64,000 nucleotides of DNA from Pseudomonadota bacterium (GCA_023412495.1 JAEYNP010000013.1:134304-198303), one strand, 5' to 3'. Shown: positions 24,480 through 33,906, counted from the first letter of the stretch. Translations and numbers: made by a program. The notes: generated by a model from the letters alone, not told the origin.

Positions 24480-27437
24480 ATGCATCGTAAGCAGAAGGAA
24501 AAGCTCAGTTCCCGTTTCAAGCTCTTTCACGAGCTGATGCCCACCAAGGTGCAGCATATCCTCCTGATCAGCTCCTCTTACGAGGCCTGGATCATGGAGG
24601 AAGACAGCCGGATCTCCGAACAGATCGTCACCGAGTACCGGGGGCTGAACCTCAGCCGCCCGCCCCGCCTGACCTGGGTCTCGTCGCTCGACGAGGCGCT
24701 CGAACAACTCGCCGAGCTGCCCTTCGACATGGTCATTACTTTTTCCCGTTCGGTGGACGACCGCGCGGTCACGCTCGGCCGGAAAATAAAGCAGGCCAAG
24801 CCGGGCATTCCGGTGGTCCTGCTCACCCATCAGGAGGTTCTCCCTGAGACCAGTCCTGCCTGGCACGAGCAGGAAAAATCCATCGACCTCGTCGTCTACT
24901 GGTCCGGCCAGGCCGAGATCCTGCTCGCCATCGTCAAGTGCATCGAGGACCGCTTCAACGCCGTCCCCGACACCCGTACCGCCGGGGTCCGGGTCATCCT
25001 TTTTGTCGAGGACTCGCCCTACTATCTCTCGCTGCTCCTACCCATCCTCTACAAGGAGCTGGTGATCGAGACCCAGGCCGTCATCGAGGACGGCCTGAAC
25101 GAGGAACACCGGCTGCTCTCCATGCGGGCCCGGCCCAAGATTCTGCTCGCCCACTCCTACGAACGGGCCATGGAACTGTACGAGCAGTTCGAACCCTATG
25201 TGCTGGGGGTGATCTCCGACATGCGCTTCTACCGCAACCATGTTCTGGATGGCAGCGCGGGGTTGCAGCTCCTCAGCCATATCAAAAGGGACCGCTTTGA
25301 TATTCCGCTCCTGCTCACCAGCTCGGAATCCCGGAACGCCGAACTGGCGGAAACGATCCCGTCCTGCTTCATCGACAAGAACGCCCCATCCCTCCATGAA
25401 GCCGTAAAGTCATTTCTGGTCGACCATCTCGGCTTCGGCAATTTCGTTTTCCGGATGCCCGACGGCACCGCCTACGACCAGGCGACCAACCTTTACGCGC
25501 TGGAGAAGAAGCTCGAGTCGATTCCGGTCGAGTCCTTTCTCTTTCACTGCCGGCACAACGATTTCTCCCGGTGGTTCTATACCCTGGCCGAGGTCGAGCT
25601 GGCCTCCCAGGTGCGGCCCCTGCGAGACCAGACCTTCGACAACGCCGAGAACCACCGCCGCCATCTCATCAAAATCATCAAGGAGAAGCGGATCGCCCGG
25701 CAGCGGGGAGTGATCGTCAACTTCGACCGCGACCGTTTCGACCCCGACACCAACTTCGCCAAGACCGGCCACGGGTCACTGGGCGGCAAGGCCCGGGGCC
25801 TGGCCTTTTTTTCGGCCATGCTCCACCGCAATCAGGAGAAGCTCGGGGCCTTCCCCCGCTTCGACATCGTCGTGCCCCAGACCCTGGTGGTCACCACCGA
25901 CGCCTTCGACGAATTCATCGAGATCAACAGGTTGCACGACCTGACGCGGGAAGGCCTGCCGGACGAAGAAGTGCTCGCACGGGTCAGGGACACCGTCTTT
26001 CCGGCACGGCTCAGCCAGCAGCTCACCGACTACCTGCGCGCCGCTGATTACCCGCTGGCGGTGCGGTCGTCCTCCATCCTCGAGGATGCCCAGTTCAAGT
26101 CCTACGCGGGGCTCTATCACACCTGCATGCTGGCCAACGATCATCCGGACTTCACCTTCCGGCGCACCCAGCTCGAGAACGCCATCCGCAGGGTCTACGC
26201 CTCGACCTACTTCCTCGCGCCGAAAGCCTTTTCCCGGCGGGTCGGCAACCAGATCGAGCAGGAGAAGATGGCGGTGATCCTGCAGCAGGTGGTGGGCAGC
26301 CGGTACGGGAATTTTTACTACCCGGCGATATCGGGCGTCGCCCAGTCCCTCAACTACTATCCCTTCTCGCGGATGAAGCCCGAGGACGGCATCGTCAGCA
26401 TCGCCCTGGGGCTCGGCAAGGCGGTCATGGAGGGGGAGAAGATCCTGCGCTTTTCGCCCCGCTTTCCGGAGATCCTGCCGCAGCGGTCCACCATCCGCGA
26501 TATCCTCAACAACGCCCAGCAGCACTTCTACGCCCTGCCGCTCGGCCGCAATGGTGCGAATCCCGAGGCGACCGACGCCAATACCCTCGGCCGCATGGCA
26601 ATTACCGAGGCCACCGACGATTTCCCCGTCCGCTATCTGTCGAGCACCTATGACCTCGCCGAGGAGCGGATCCGCGACCAGTTCTCGTCCCAGGGAATCC
26701 CGCTTCCGACCTTTGCCTCTATCCTGAAATACCGGGCCTACCCCCTGCCCCAGGCCATCCTGACGCTTCTGGAAATGGGCCGCGAGGGTATGGGGTGCCC
26801 GGTGGAGATCGAGTTCGCCGTCGATTTCCCGGACGAGGCGCGGGGCCGAGCACGGCTCGCAGTCCTGCAGATCCGCCCCATGAGCGCCCGGGAGGAGATG
26901 CTCGAGGTGGAATTTACCAGAGAGGATTTTGCCTCCGCATTCTGCATCTGCCACCAGGCCCTCGGCAATACCGACAACAGGACGATGGCCGACCTGGTCT
27001 ACGTCCGGCCGGAGACCTTCGACCCGTCAAAAACCATCCCGATCGCGCGGGAACTCGGCAAGATCAATGCGACGCTCCTGAAGGAGGGCCGCAAGTATGT
27101 GCTTATCGGCCCCGGCCGCTGGGGGTCCGCCGACCACTGGCTCGGCATCCCCGTCACCTGGAGCGATATCGGCGGCGTCGGCGCCATCGTCGAAACCGTC
27201 CACCCCTCCATCAACGCCGACCCCTCCCAGGGCTCCCATTTCTTCCACAACATCACCTCGCTCGGCATCAACTACCTCAACGTCGGCACCCACTCGCAGG
27301 ACCTGATCGACTGGCAGTATCTGGCAGGACTTACGGTGGTCGACGAGACCGAGCATGTCGTCCATGTCCGGAGCCCCGAGCCCTTCGCCCTGCGGGTCGA
27401 TGGGCGGCGAAGGGTCGGGGTGCTGTTGAAGGTGTGA
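24480..27437 (+). CDS. Receiver-like / PEP-synthase N-domain fusion protein
   Basis: A 985-residue protein. The first 390 residues or so hold two receiver-like folds (hydrophobic strands HILLISSS, FDMVITFS, PVVLLTH; then VRVILFVEDSP, YVLGVISDMRF, PLLLTSS). Residues from about 425 on match the ATP-grasp PEP/pyruvate-binding N-terminal domain of PEP synthase and pyruvate phosphate dikinase (GSLGGKARGLAFF, PLAVRSSSILEDAQFKSYAG, GLGKAVMEGEKI, VLQIRPMS). The swivelling phosphohistidine domain and the catalytic barrel are absent, so it cannot be a complete PEP synthase. A conserved tail (LIGPGRWGSADHWLGIPV) follows. Related proteins are common in Desulfobacterota; function is unknown. The ATG at 24480 follows GGAGACGGC. 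Confidence 0.88.
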   Translation: MHRKQKEKLSSRFKLFHELMPTKVQHILLISSSYEAWIMEEDSRISEQIVTEYRGLNLSRPPRLTWVSSLDEALEQLAELPFDMVITFSRSVDDRAVTLGRKIKQAKPGIPVVLLTHQEVLPETSPAWHEQEKSIDLVVYWSGQAEILLAIVKCIEDRFNAVPDTRTAGVRVILFVEDSPYYLSLLLPILYKELVIETQAVIEDGLNEEHRLLSMRARPKILLAHSYERAMELYEQFEPYVLGVISDMRFYRNHVLDGSAGLQLLSHIKRDRFDIPLLLTSSESRNAELAETIPSCFIDKNAPSLHEAVKSFLVDHLGFGNFVFRMPDGTAYDQATNLYALEKKLESIPVESFLFHCRHNDFSRWFYTLAEVELASQVRPLRDQTFDNAENHRRHLIKIIKEKRIARQRGVIVNFDRDRFDPDTNFAKTGHGSLGGKARGLAFFSAMLHRNQEKLGAFPRFDIVVPQTLVVTTDAFDEFIEINRLHDLTREGLPDEEVLARVRDTVFPARLSQQLTDYLRAADYPLAVRSSSILEDAQFKSYAGLYHTCMLANDHPDFTFRRTQLENAIRRVYASTYFLAPKAFSRRVGNQIEQEKMAVILQQVVGSRYGNFYYPAISGVAQSLNYYPFSRMKPEDGIVSIALGLGKAVMEGEKILRFSPRFPEILPQRSTIRDILNNAQQHFYALPLGRNGANPEATDANTLGRMAITEATDDFPVRYLSSTYDLAEERIRDQFSSQGIPLPTFASILKYRAYPLPQAILTLLEMGREGMGCPVEIEFAVDFPDEARGRARLAVLQIRPMSAREEMLEVEFTREDFASAFCICHQALGNTDNRTMADLVYVRPETFDPSKTIPIARELGKINATLLKEGRKYVLIGPGRWGSADHWLGIPVTWSDIGGVGAIVETVHPSINADPSQGSHFFHNITSLGINYLNVGTHSQDLIDWQYLAGLTVVDETEHVVHVRSPEPFALRVDGRRRVGVLLKV

Positions 27438-27566
27438 CGACAGTCACAAGAGACTTCCCTTGCCCCCTGTCCGACGCCCGTGCTTTCATATTGAATTTAC
27501 GAGAGAAGCAGATATTATACCACGGACTTGTCGACCCACCCGATCAGAAAGAACCACGGTAGCAGT

Positions 27567-27653
27567 ATGAACATCCGAAGAAAAATCCTTGTCCGGTTTC
27601 CTCAGCGCATGTTGCTGCTGATCTTGGCCATTTTCGTCCCGTCCGGCCCGTGA
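27567..27653 (+). other. Signal-sequence segment cut off from the phospholipase D gene by an in-frame TGA
   Basis: From the ATG at 27567 the reading frame encodes MNIRRKILVRFPQRM and a hydrophobic run LLLILAIFVPSGP, then TGA at 27651. The same frame continues without another stop into the phospholipase D gene. It looks like the original secretion signal of that protein, separated by a nonsense change or sequencing error. Confidence 0.6.
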
Positions 27654-27713
27654 TTCTCCCAGCCGATAGAGGCGGGCAAGGAATCCCTGGCAACAATATG
27701 CGAGAATCTCCGT

Positions 27714-29072
27714 TTGGAACATCCGGCAAAAAGCGGGGCCCATGTGCTGGAGAGCGGCATCGACGCCCTGCTCACCCGGGCCTGGCTCGCCGATCATTCC
27801 GTCAGGAGCATCGACGTGCAGTATTTCATCTGGAGCACCGACAACGTCGGCATTCTGGCGGCCGAAGGGCTCCTCCGGGCGGCGGAGAGAGGGGTGAAGG
27901 TCAGGGTCATCGTCGACGACTTTCTCATGGATGCCCCCGATGAAAGCATGCTGGCCCTCGCCGCCCACCCCAACGTGGAAATCAGGATTTACAACCCGAC
28001 CAACTCGGTGGGCGTTTCGATCCCGGAAAGGATGTATGGCATCATCAGCAACTTCCGTTCCTTCAACCAGCGGATGCACGACAAGACCTTTATCGTCGAC
28101 GGGCAGGTTGCCATCACCGGTGGCCGGAACATGGCCGACGAATATTTCGACTATGATCATGAATATAATTTCCGGGATCGGGATATCCTGCTCCTGGGGC
28201 CGGTTGTGGCCGAGATGGAGAAAAGTTTCGCCCGGTTCTGGCAAAGCGAGCTGACGGTTCCGGTGGAGCGGCTCCTGAGAAAGCTGGACGAGGCGAGGAT
28301 AGCGGAAATCTACACCGAACTGCATGCCTATGCCGCAAGCCCTGAGAATTTCGCCCCGGAAGTACGGCAGGCCATCGGCAATATCTCAAAGGTAATTCCT
28401 CTCCACGCCGAAAGGCTCATCTGGGAGGACGTCATCTTCGTCAGCGATATGCCCGGGAAGAATCAGAGCGCAGGATTGAAGGGTGGAGGACAATCGACGG
28501 ACATGCTGGTGGAGGCCTTGAAAAAGGCGGAAAAAAGCATCACCATCCAGTCGCCGTATCTGATCTTTCCCGATGAGGGCATCGAATTCTTCAGCCGACT
28601 CATAGCACAAGGTGTTGAGGTGAAAATCAGCACCAACTCCCTGTCCTCCACAGACAATCTTCAAGCCTTCAGCGGCTACAGCAAGCAGCGGGAAAAAATC
28701 CGCAAGGCCGGGATCAAGGTTTACGAATATCGCCCCGATCCCGCCATAGACCAAGACTTACGCGACCATTTCACCAGACTGCGGAGCGCACCGATCTTTG
28801 CCATTCATGCCAAAACCATGGTCATTGACGGCAAGACGCTCTTCGTCGGCACCTTCAATCTCGATCCCCGTTCGACAAACTTGAATACGGAAGTCGGAGT
28901 TCTGATAGAAAACGAGCGACTGGCCGGCCAGGTCGAGAAATATATCGAAACAGATATGCTGCCCGAAAACAGCTGGGACATCTCGGCCGACGATCCCGAT
29001 GCCCATGCCCCGTGGTGGAAACAGCTCAAAATGTCCCTTTGGGCAATTCTGCCCATCGACGCACTGCTATAG
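27714..29072 (+). CDS. Phospholipase D / cardiolipin synthase-like protein
   Basis: A 452-residue protein from a TTG start, with two HKD motifs: HDKTFIVDGQVAITGGRN near residue 121 and HAKTMVIDGKTLFVGTFNLD near residue 364. Two such motifs form one active site through a covalent phosphohistidine, and family members make or cleave phosphodiester bonds in phospholipids. The frame is open upstream to a TGA at 27651, before which a signal sequence is encoded. Without it the protein would be cytoplasmic; with read-through or a corrected base it would be secreted or membrane-bound. The TTG at 27714 has no good ribosome site, so the gene may be a recent pseudogene. Confidence 0.8.
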   Translation: MEHPAKSGAHVLESGIDALLTRAWLADHSVRSIDVQYFIWSTDNVGILAAEGLLRAAERGVKVRVIVDDFLMDAPDESMLALAAHPNVEIRIYNPTNSVGVSIPERMYGIISNFRSFNQRMHDKTFIVDGQVAITGGRNMADEYFDYDHEYNFRDRDILLLGPVVAEMEKSFARFWQSELTVPVERLLRKLDEARIAEIYTELHAYAASPENFAPEVRQAIGNISKVIPLHAERLIWEDVIFVSDMPGKNQSAGLKGGGQSTDMLVEALKKAEKSITIQSPYLIFPDEGIEFFSRLIAQGVEVKISTNSLSSTDNLQAFSGYSKQREKIRKAGIKVYEYRPDPAIDQDLRDHFTRLRSAPIFAIHAKTMVIDGKTLFVGTFNLDPRSTNLNTEVGVLIENERLAGQVEKYIETDMLPENSWDISADDPDAHAPWWKQLKMSLWAILPIDALL

Positions 29073-29373
29073 GTTTATAATCAAAAAATCTCAGGCTCGC
29101 CGTTTTTTAAAATCAAATAAATTGCGGATACTCCCCTAACTAACACACAACCCCCTGAAGACACCAACTGCCCGCGGAGACGTCGAGAAGGCCTAACGTA
29201 ATTGTCGGGAACTTTGCCCGGACATCTATCGATGCTTCCGTTTGGAGGGCATAGGTGATCCTGGTGATTGCCGTCGTTAGAGCGTTCATTTTTGGCCACA
29301 TCCTTGGGTATTCCAAAATGCTCCCCCTTCCCACACTATAAGATTCGCCCCTATACCTGACGGCTGGACGGTT

Positions 29374-29407
29374 AAAAACTGACAGCCCCGGTGAAACCGG
29401 GGCTGTC
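29374..29407 (-). terminator. Rho-independent terminator after the porin gene
   Basis: GACAGCCCCGGT and ACCGGGGCTGTC form a perfect 12-base stem with a 3-base loop. On the minus strand the stem is followed by AGTTTTTAAC. It lies 15 bases after the porin stop codon. Confidence 0.93.
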
Positions 29408-29421
29408 GCCTGTGAGCCGGT

Positions 29422-30675
29422 TCAATAGGTGAACTGGGCTTGCAGCCTGTATATCACGTCATCTCTGTCGTCTGCCAGATCGTCCTCGACCAGAGTGATG
29501 TCGGTCTGCAGTTTTAGACTGTGTTTGAAGAAGTAATAGTTCACGCCAAACTGGGTCTCGGACCTGTCGAACCTCGCCGAGGCATTGGCGTCGGTCGACT
29601 CGATCTCGGCATAGCGCACACCCAGTTCCAGCCTGTTCGGGATCACCTGATAGCCTGCCTGCACATAATAGCCGTCGGCATCCCAGTCGGAACCGACGGA
29701 CGGATCGGCGTTGAGGTCGTAATACTCGGCGGCGAAGGTTGCGCCCATCCAGGTGACGTTGATGTTGGCGGTCCACAACCACCAGGTCAGATCGCTGCCG
29801 AACCTGTCGGTGAAGTCTGTGGCATTCAGGCTGTCCAAGGCCAGCGCCACATCCATCACGTCATTGTCCGTGTCGAAGCCGTCGCCGACGTCGCCCGACC
29901 CTATTTCCTGCCAGGCCACCGAGCCTCCGATATTCAGTAAAGGCTTGTCGACAGGCCAGCCGGCCTCGTCCATTTCGTAGGCGCCCAGGGGATTGACGTC
30001 GATACGGCCGGAAAACATGTGCTGGTCATCAAAATTGCCGGTGTTGGGTCCGTTGCCGTTGAATATGCCGATACTGTATTCGACCAGTTTGTCTGCCACG
30101 CTGCCGGCCGCCTGCAGCCCCTGATCGCGGCCGAGGTTGAAAGTGTCGTTGGCGAGCGAACGCTCCGGAAACAGCTGTCGGCTGGCGCTGGTCAGCTCTT
30201 GCCGGGCCTGGGGCGGCTTGAACTGTCCGGCCTGCAGGATAAAGGCGGGATCGAACCGGTAGTTGATCAACGCGTCTTCGGTGCGAAAACCGCTGGCCAT
30301 CTCTCCCTGGTATTTGTAGCCGAAGTTCTCGCTGAAAAGGTTGCCCTGTATCTGCAGTTTGAAACGGCGAATGTCAAAATCGCTTTTTGAATCATTGTCA
30401 GGATTGTCGAAATCCGTGTAACGATAAATCAGTTGTGCGTAGCCGCCGATTTTTATACTTGAAGTACCGTCGGCACTGGTGGCGGTCAATCCCTTTCCTG
30501 GAGTATATTTGACCTGCCCGGTCTTGGTCGCCTCCTCATAATCCTCTGCGGTGATCACCCCTTTGTCCTTGAGAATCTCTTCCAGTGTCCGGGCCTGGAT
30601 AGCACCGATTTCAGGTCCCATGCCCACCGCAATCAGTCCACATATGACTGTTCCTGCAATCGTATTCTTTTTCAT
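29422..30675 (-). CDS. Phosphate-selective porin O/P-like outer-membrane porin
   Basis: A 417-residue precursor with a signal peptide, a short region after cleavage (LEEILKDKGVITAEDYEEA) that resembles the periplasmic coiled segment of such porins, and then alternating beta-strand sequence. Family features include IKIGGYAQLIYRYTD, FDIRRFKLQIQGNLF and a C-terminal strand ending in aromatic-polar FTY. It probably forms a trimeric anion channel, though the ion is not predictable. The ATG at 30675 is chosen because GGAGGAAG lies directly before it; the frame is open for 51 codons further upstream without signal character. A strong terminator follows. Confidence 0.88.
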   Translation of the reverse strand: MKKNTIAGTVICGLIAVGMGPEIGAIQARTLEEILKDKGVITAEDYEEATKTGQVKYTPGKGLTATSADGTSSIKIGGYAQLIYRYTDFDNPDNDSKSDFDIRRFKLQIQGNLFSENFGYKYQGEMASGFRTEDALINYRFDPAFILQAGQFKPPQARQELTSASRQLFPERSLANDTFNLGRDQGLQAAGSVADKLVEYSIGIFNGNGPNTGNFDDQHMFSGRIDVNPLGAYEMDEAGWPVDKPLLNIGGSVAWQEIGSGDVGDGFDTDNDVMDVALALDSLNATDFTDRFGSDLTWWLWTANINVTWMGATFAAEYYDLNADPSVGSDWDADGYYVQAGYQVIPNRLELGVRYAEIESTDANASARFDRSETQFGVNYYFFKHSLKLQTDITLVEDDLADDRDDVIYRLQAQFTY

Positions 30676-31039
30676 CTTCCTCCTTTCTGTTAACAGCGAG
30701 TTGACTCCGGCCTCCGAAGCAAAAACCCCTCTTCTCAGTCCCAAAAGCGTTTCCTTCTCCGGCTTCTTTAGCCGGCGATAATCTGCAGATAAAATACGAG
30801 AAGACTTGGGAACCAACACCTGCCGCACATACTTAGTTCCTAACTAAATATGACATTCTAGCATAATTAATGCCTGACGTACAACTTCATATTGGAGAGA
30901 AAACACCCGCCAAGGGATTTTTTCTTACCAAGAGATATCAACAATTTTGAGAAATAGAGAAACAAGCCTGGAGGTGCAGCGATTGGACCGGGTGCCTGTA
31001 TTCGGAACACAGTGAAGATGTGATGTGAATTCTAAGGTA
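30676..31039. other. Upstream region of the porin gene
   Basis: About 360 bases without a convincing gene. It holds the porin leader, a 6-3-6 palindrome at 30833-30847 and an AT-rich stretch. Beyond 31040 the multi-hairpin repeat begins. Confidence 0.6.
30833..30847 (-). promoter_or_regulatory. Candidate operator upstream of the porin
   Basis: TTAGTTCCTAACTAA is a perfect 6-base inverted repeat with a 3-base centre, about 160 bases before the porin start, next to AT-rich promoter-like sequence. The size suits a dimeric repressor, but no regulator can be named. Confidence 0.4.
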
Positions 31040-31180
31040 TTAATGCGGGCCCGCAACCCAAGGGTTGTTATCCCCTCCCACAGCAGAGGGGACTCATTTC
31101 AGTGCCCCCTTGAGGGGTATAAGTTCCTTCACGAAATTCATTTCTCAAAAAAGCCAAGAAATGAATTTCTAAGGTACTAA
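31040..31180 (-). repeat. Multi-hairpin repeat, full copy
   Basis: A complete copy on the minus strand, with all modules: the GTACCTTAGAAATTCATTTC hairpin, CCCCTCAAGGGGGC, CCCCTCTGCTGTGGGAGGGG and CCCTTGGGTTGCGGGC..GC. Its TTAGTACC end contains the TAG stop codon of the TPR gene (31177-31179). Confidence 0.92.
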
Positions 31181-32859
31181 TGCACATGGGCACCCGGCTG
31201 GCAGAGGCAGGAGCTGTGGATCTCCAGGTCCGCCTTGACCCAGACCTGCCGGAAACGTTCCTCGGTCTCGTCCGCCTCCTGGTGTTTACCCTGGTTGCGC
31301 AGACTCTGGGTGAGACCATAGAGGGCCCAGCCATCGTTGGGGAGTCGGACGAGGTCGTCGCGGTAGACCAGTTCGGCCTCGGCGAAACGGCCGTTGGCGA
31401 CAAGGCTCCCACCGAGGGTATGGCGAAGGGGGATCAGCCATCCCGGCGGCTCGTCGTAGCGGAGCCTGTCCTCCTTTTCGACCCCTGCCCGCAATTCCGC
31501 CAGGCCCTCTTCCAGCTTGCCTTCGCGAACGAGAATCTCCCCTTCCACCATATGCCTGGCGATTGCGAGAATGTTCCGGGCGGAATTGTTGCCGAAGGTT
31601 TCCTCCTCGGGCACCAGTGCCGCCCGTTCCAGGAAGACGGCCTGGGCTTTCCTGGCCGAGGCGGTATCGCCCTTGGCGGTGAAGGCGACGGCGCGGGCGG
31701 CATGGTGGAAGGCGCGGGTGAAGGGCATGTACTCGGGATAATTATCCTTCTCGGCAAGGATGTCGTCCCAGCGCCCAAACCGCACCAGCACTTCCAGCGG
31801 CATCGCCATGAATCCCTCGACCATCATGGCGTACTCCGTGAGAAATTCCTGGGGCAGGCCGGCCACCATGGCCCGGATGTGGTCGATGGCGAGCTTGCTC
31901 TGCCCGGTCATCATGGCGGCAAAGGCCAGCATGTGTTCGTTGTGGGCGTCGTACAGGGCCAGGATGCCTGTCGGCGGGCCCGCGACGGCGCGGTATTTCC
32001 GCACGGCCTCCACCGCCTTCTGATTGGCGGTGATGGCCTCGTGCCAGCGGCCCGTCCGAACATCGATGTGCGAAGGCATATGGGTGTTATGGCCGATGCC
32101 GGGCTGCATATCCCGCAGGCGATCGGCGGCGCCGAGCGCCCGTTCCGGACTCGGCGAGGCCTCCACGGCATGGATGTAGAGATGGTTGGCGAAGGGATGG
32201 TTGATGTTCAGTTTCAGCACGGCATCGAGGGTGGCGATGACCTCCTCGGTGCCCGGCTGCGGCTGCCCCTCCGGAGTCCACTGATTCCACGGGCGCAGGT
32301 CCATAAGGGCCTCGGCGAAGAAGGCGCCGACATCGGGATCGTCGGGATGGTCCCGCCACACCTTGCGCATGGCCTCGGAGTAGGCGAGATCGAGCGGGGT
32401 CCGGTCTTCCGGCTGGGGGTAGGCATAACGCGAGCCGAGGGCCTCGATCAGGTCCTGCTCGACGGAGGAGGCCTGCGGGGCGTATTTTTCGGCAAGTTGC
32501 AGCTCCTTCCAGGCGAGTTCGGCCGCCGCCGGCGGCACGATGGGAAAGTTAATGTGCGGGCCGCTTGCCAGGGCGATGGCCCAGTGAGCCATAGCGCAGG
32601 TCGGATCGTGTCGCGCAGCCTCCTGGAAGGAGCGGATCGCCGCGCCGTGGTTGAAGGCGTGCAGGAAGGCCAGTCCCTGGTCGAAATAGCGCTGAGCCTC
32701 GGACGAGTTTGTCGTGACGGTCCGCGAATAGGTGCCGAGTCCCTCGAACAGCGGCTCGCGGGCCGCTGCCGTTTCGATCCCTTGACTCAACGACAGAAAA
32801 GCGAAAATCAAACCGATGATAATGATACGGATCTTCTTTATATAATTCATGTTATTCAT
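31177..32859 (-). CDS. Secreted TPR-repeat protein rich in conserved-looking histidines
   Basis: A 560-residue protein with a signal peptide (about residues 1-33) and tetratricopeptide-like helix pairs throughout (YFDQGLAFLHAFNHGAAIRSFQEAARHDP, GRFAEAELVYRDDL, DGWALYGLTQSLRNQGK). The spacing of histidines and cysteines is notable: HDPTCAMAHW, NHPFANHLYIHAVE, GHNTHMPSHIDV, DAHNEHML and a C-terminal SSCLCQPG. This suggests a bound metal or cofactor and not only a scaffold. I recall similar uncharacterised periplasmic proteins but know no function. GGAGGGGAAA precedes the ATG. The stop codon lies within the downstream repeat. Confidence 0.85.
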   Translation of the reverse strand: MNNMNYIKKIRIIIIGLIFAFLSLSQGIETAAAREPLFEGLGTYSRTVTTNSSEAQRYFDQGLAFLHAFNHGAAIRSFQEAARHDPTCAMAHWAIALASGPHINFPIVPPAAAELAWKELQLAEKYAPQASSVEQDLIEALGSRYAYPQPEDRTPLDLAYSEAMRKVWRDHPDDPDVGAFFAEALMDLRPWNQWTPEGQPQPGTEEVIATLDAVLKLNINHPFANHLYIHAVEASPSPERALGAADRLRDMQPGIGHNTHMPSHIDVRTGRWHEAITANQKAVEAVRKYRAVAGPPTGILALYDAHNEHMLAFAAMMTGQSKLAIDHIRAMVAGLPQEFLTEYAMMVEGFMAMPLEVLVRFGRWDDILAEKDNYPEYMPFTRAFHHAARAVAFTAKGDTASARKAQAVFLERAALVPEEETFGNNSARNILAIARHMVEGEILVREGKLEEGLAELRAGVEKEDRLRYDEPPGWLIPLRHTLGGSLVANGRFAEAELVYRDDLVRLPNDGWALYGLTQSLRNQGKHQEADETEERFRQVWVKADLEIHSSCLCQPGAHVH

Positions 32860-32973
32860 TTTCCCCTCCTATATTGAAGGTGAGGCCGTTTTTCCGGGAC
32901 AGACGACGGCCAAGACGGCCGCATCGCCGACTGGCGGAGAAGAGCCTTGGAGATAGACCGCAGCAGAACATGG

Positions 32974-33906
32974 TTACAGCTGCTCGTAATGCGCCACCAT
33001 CCGCCTGCGCATTGCCGCGTCCGGCAGCTGCCCGAAACCGGCCTCCATATTGTCCTGCATGTGGCGAACCTTGGAAGTGGCCGGAATGATGCACGTCACC
33101 GCCGGGTGGCCGGCGATGAATTTCAGGAAAAATTGGCCCCAGCTGCGGCAGCCGAACTCGGCGCTCCATTCCGGCAGCGGCTTGCCCTTGACCTTGGCAA
33201 ACAGATCGCCCCGCTGGAAGGGACGGTTGATGAGGGTGGCGATGCCCCGCTCGGCGGCCAGGGGCAGCAACCGCTCTTCGACCGCGCGATCCTCCAGGTT
33301 GTAGGAGAACTGGACGAAATCGAGCGGCTCCTTGGCCATGACCTCCTCGAATTCCTCATGGAAGCGGCCGTGGGAGGTGGTGATGCCGATATAGCGGATT
33401 CGCTCTTCCTGCTTCCACTCCCGCAGGACGGGCAGGTGGGTACGCCAGTCGCGCAGGTTGTGGATCTGCATAAGGTCAATGACCTCGACACCCATGCGCT
33501 GCATGGATTGGTTCATCTGGTCGATGCCGTTCTGCCTTCCGTCGGTCCAGACTTTGGTGGCTGCAAAGACCGCACCCCTTTTGCCGATGTCCTTCAGCAG
33601 GTCGCCGACCACCTCCTCGGCGCGGCCGTACATCGGCGAGGAATCGATCAGTCTGCCGCCGCTGTCGAAAAACACCTGCATCACCTCGGCCAGTTGTCCT
33701 CTCACGGAAGGATCAACTCCGACGTCGAAGGTGCGCGAAGTCCCCAAGCCAATGATCGGCAGGGGCTCGCCCGATGAGGGAATGGCGCGGATGATTGGCG
33801 CGCGTATTTCACAGAACACGCGCAGGGGAACAAGGGACATGGCGGCCAGGGATCCGGTTCCCAGGATAAATGTGCGTCGGGTGATAACGTGACGATCGAT
33901 GATCAT
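32974..33906 (-). CDS. Tat-exported aldo/keto reductase
   Basis: A 310-residue aldo/keto reductase-fold protein with an N-terminal twin-arginine signal (VITRRTFILGTGSLAAMSLVP), implying export of the folded, cofactor-loaded enzyme. The fold features LIDSSPMYGRAEEVVG (Asp and Tyr), AATKVW (Lys) and MQIHNL (His) supply the catalytic tetrad, and the C-terminal IPATSKVRHMQDNM is the cofactor-binding end. Its substrate is unknown. Its ATG overlaps the TGA of the MFS gene (ATGA), and AAGGAGGAAAA lies upstream, so the two are one operon. An NAD(P)H-type enzyme outside the cytoplasm is unusual but the Tat signal is clear. Confidence 0.88.
   Translation of the reverse strand: MIIDRHVITRRTFILGTGSLAAMSLVPLRVFCEIRAPIIRAIPSSGEPLPIIGLGTSRTFDVGVDPSVRGQLAEVMQVFFDSGGRLIDSSPMYGRAEEVVGDLLKDIGKRGAVFAATKVWTDGRQNGIDQMNQSMQRMGVEVIDLMQIHNLRDWRTHLPVLREWKQEERIRYIGITTSHGRFHEEFEEVMAKEPLDFVQFSYNLEDRAVEERLLPLAAERGIATLINRPFQRGDLFAKVKGKPLPEWSAEFGCRSWGQFFLKFIAGHPAVTCIIPATSKVRHMQDNMEAGFGQLPDAAMRRRMVAHYEQL

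Noticed and set aside
27651..27653. TGA in the phospholipase D frame as a second selenocysteine codon
   Set aside because: It lies next to a secretion signal, not at a Cys or redox position of the family, and no convincing SECIS-like hairpin directly follows. Nonsense mutation or error is more likely.
31180..32877. 565-codon frame on the plus strand opposite the TPR gene
   Set aside because: Shadow of the TPR gene; no ribosome site or domain, and composition typical of antisense frames in GC-rich DNA.
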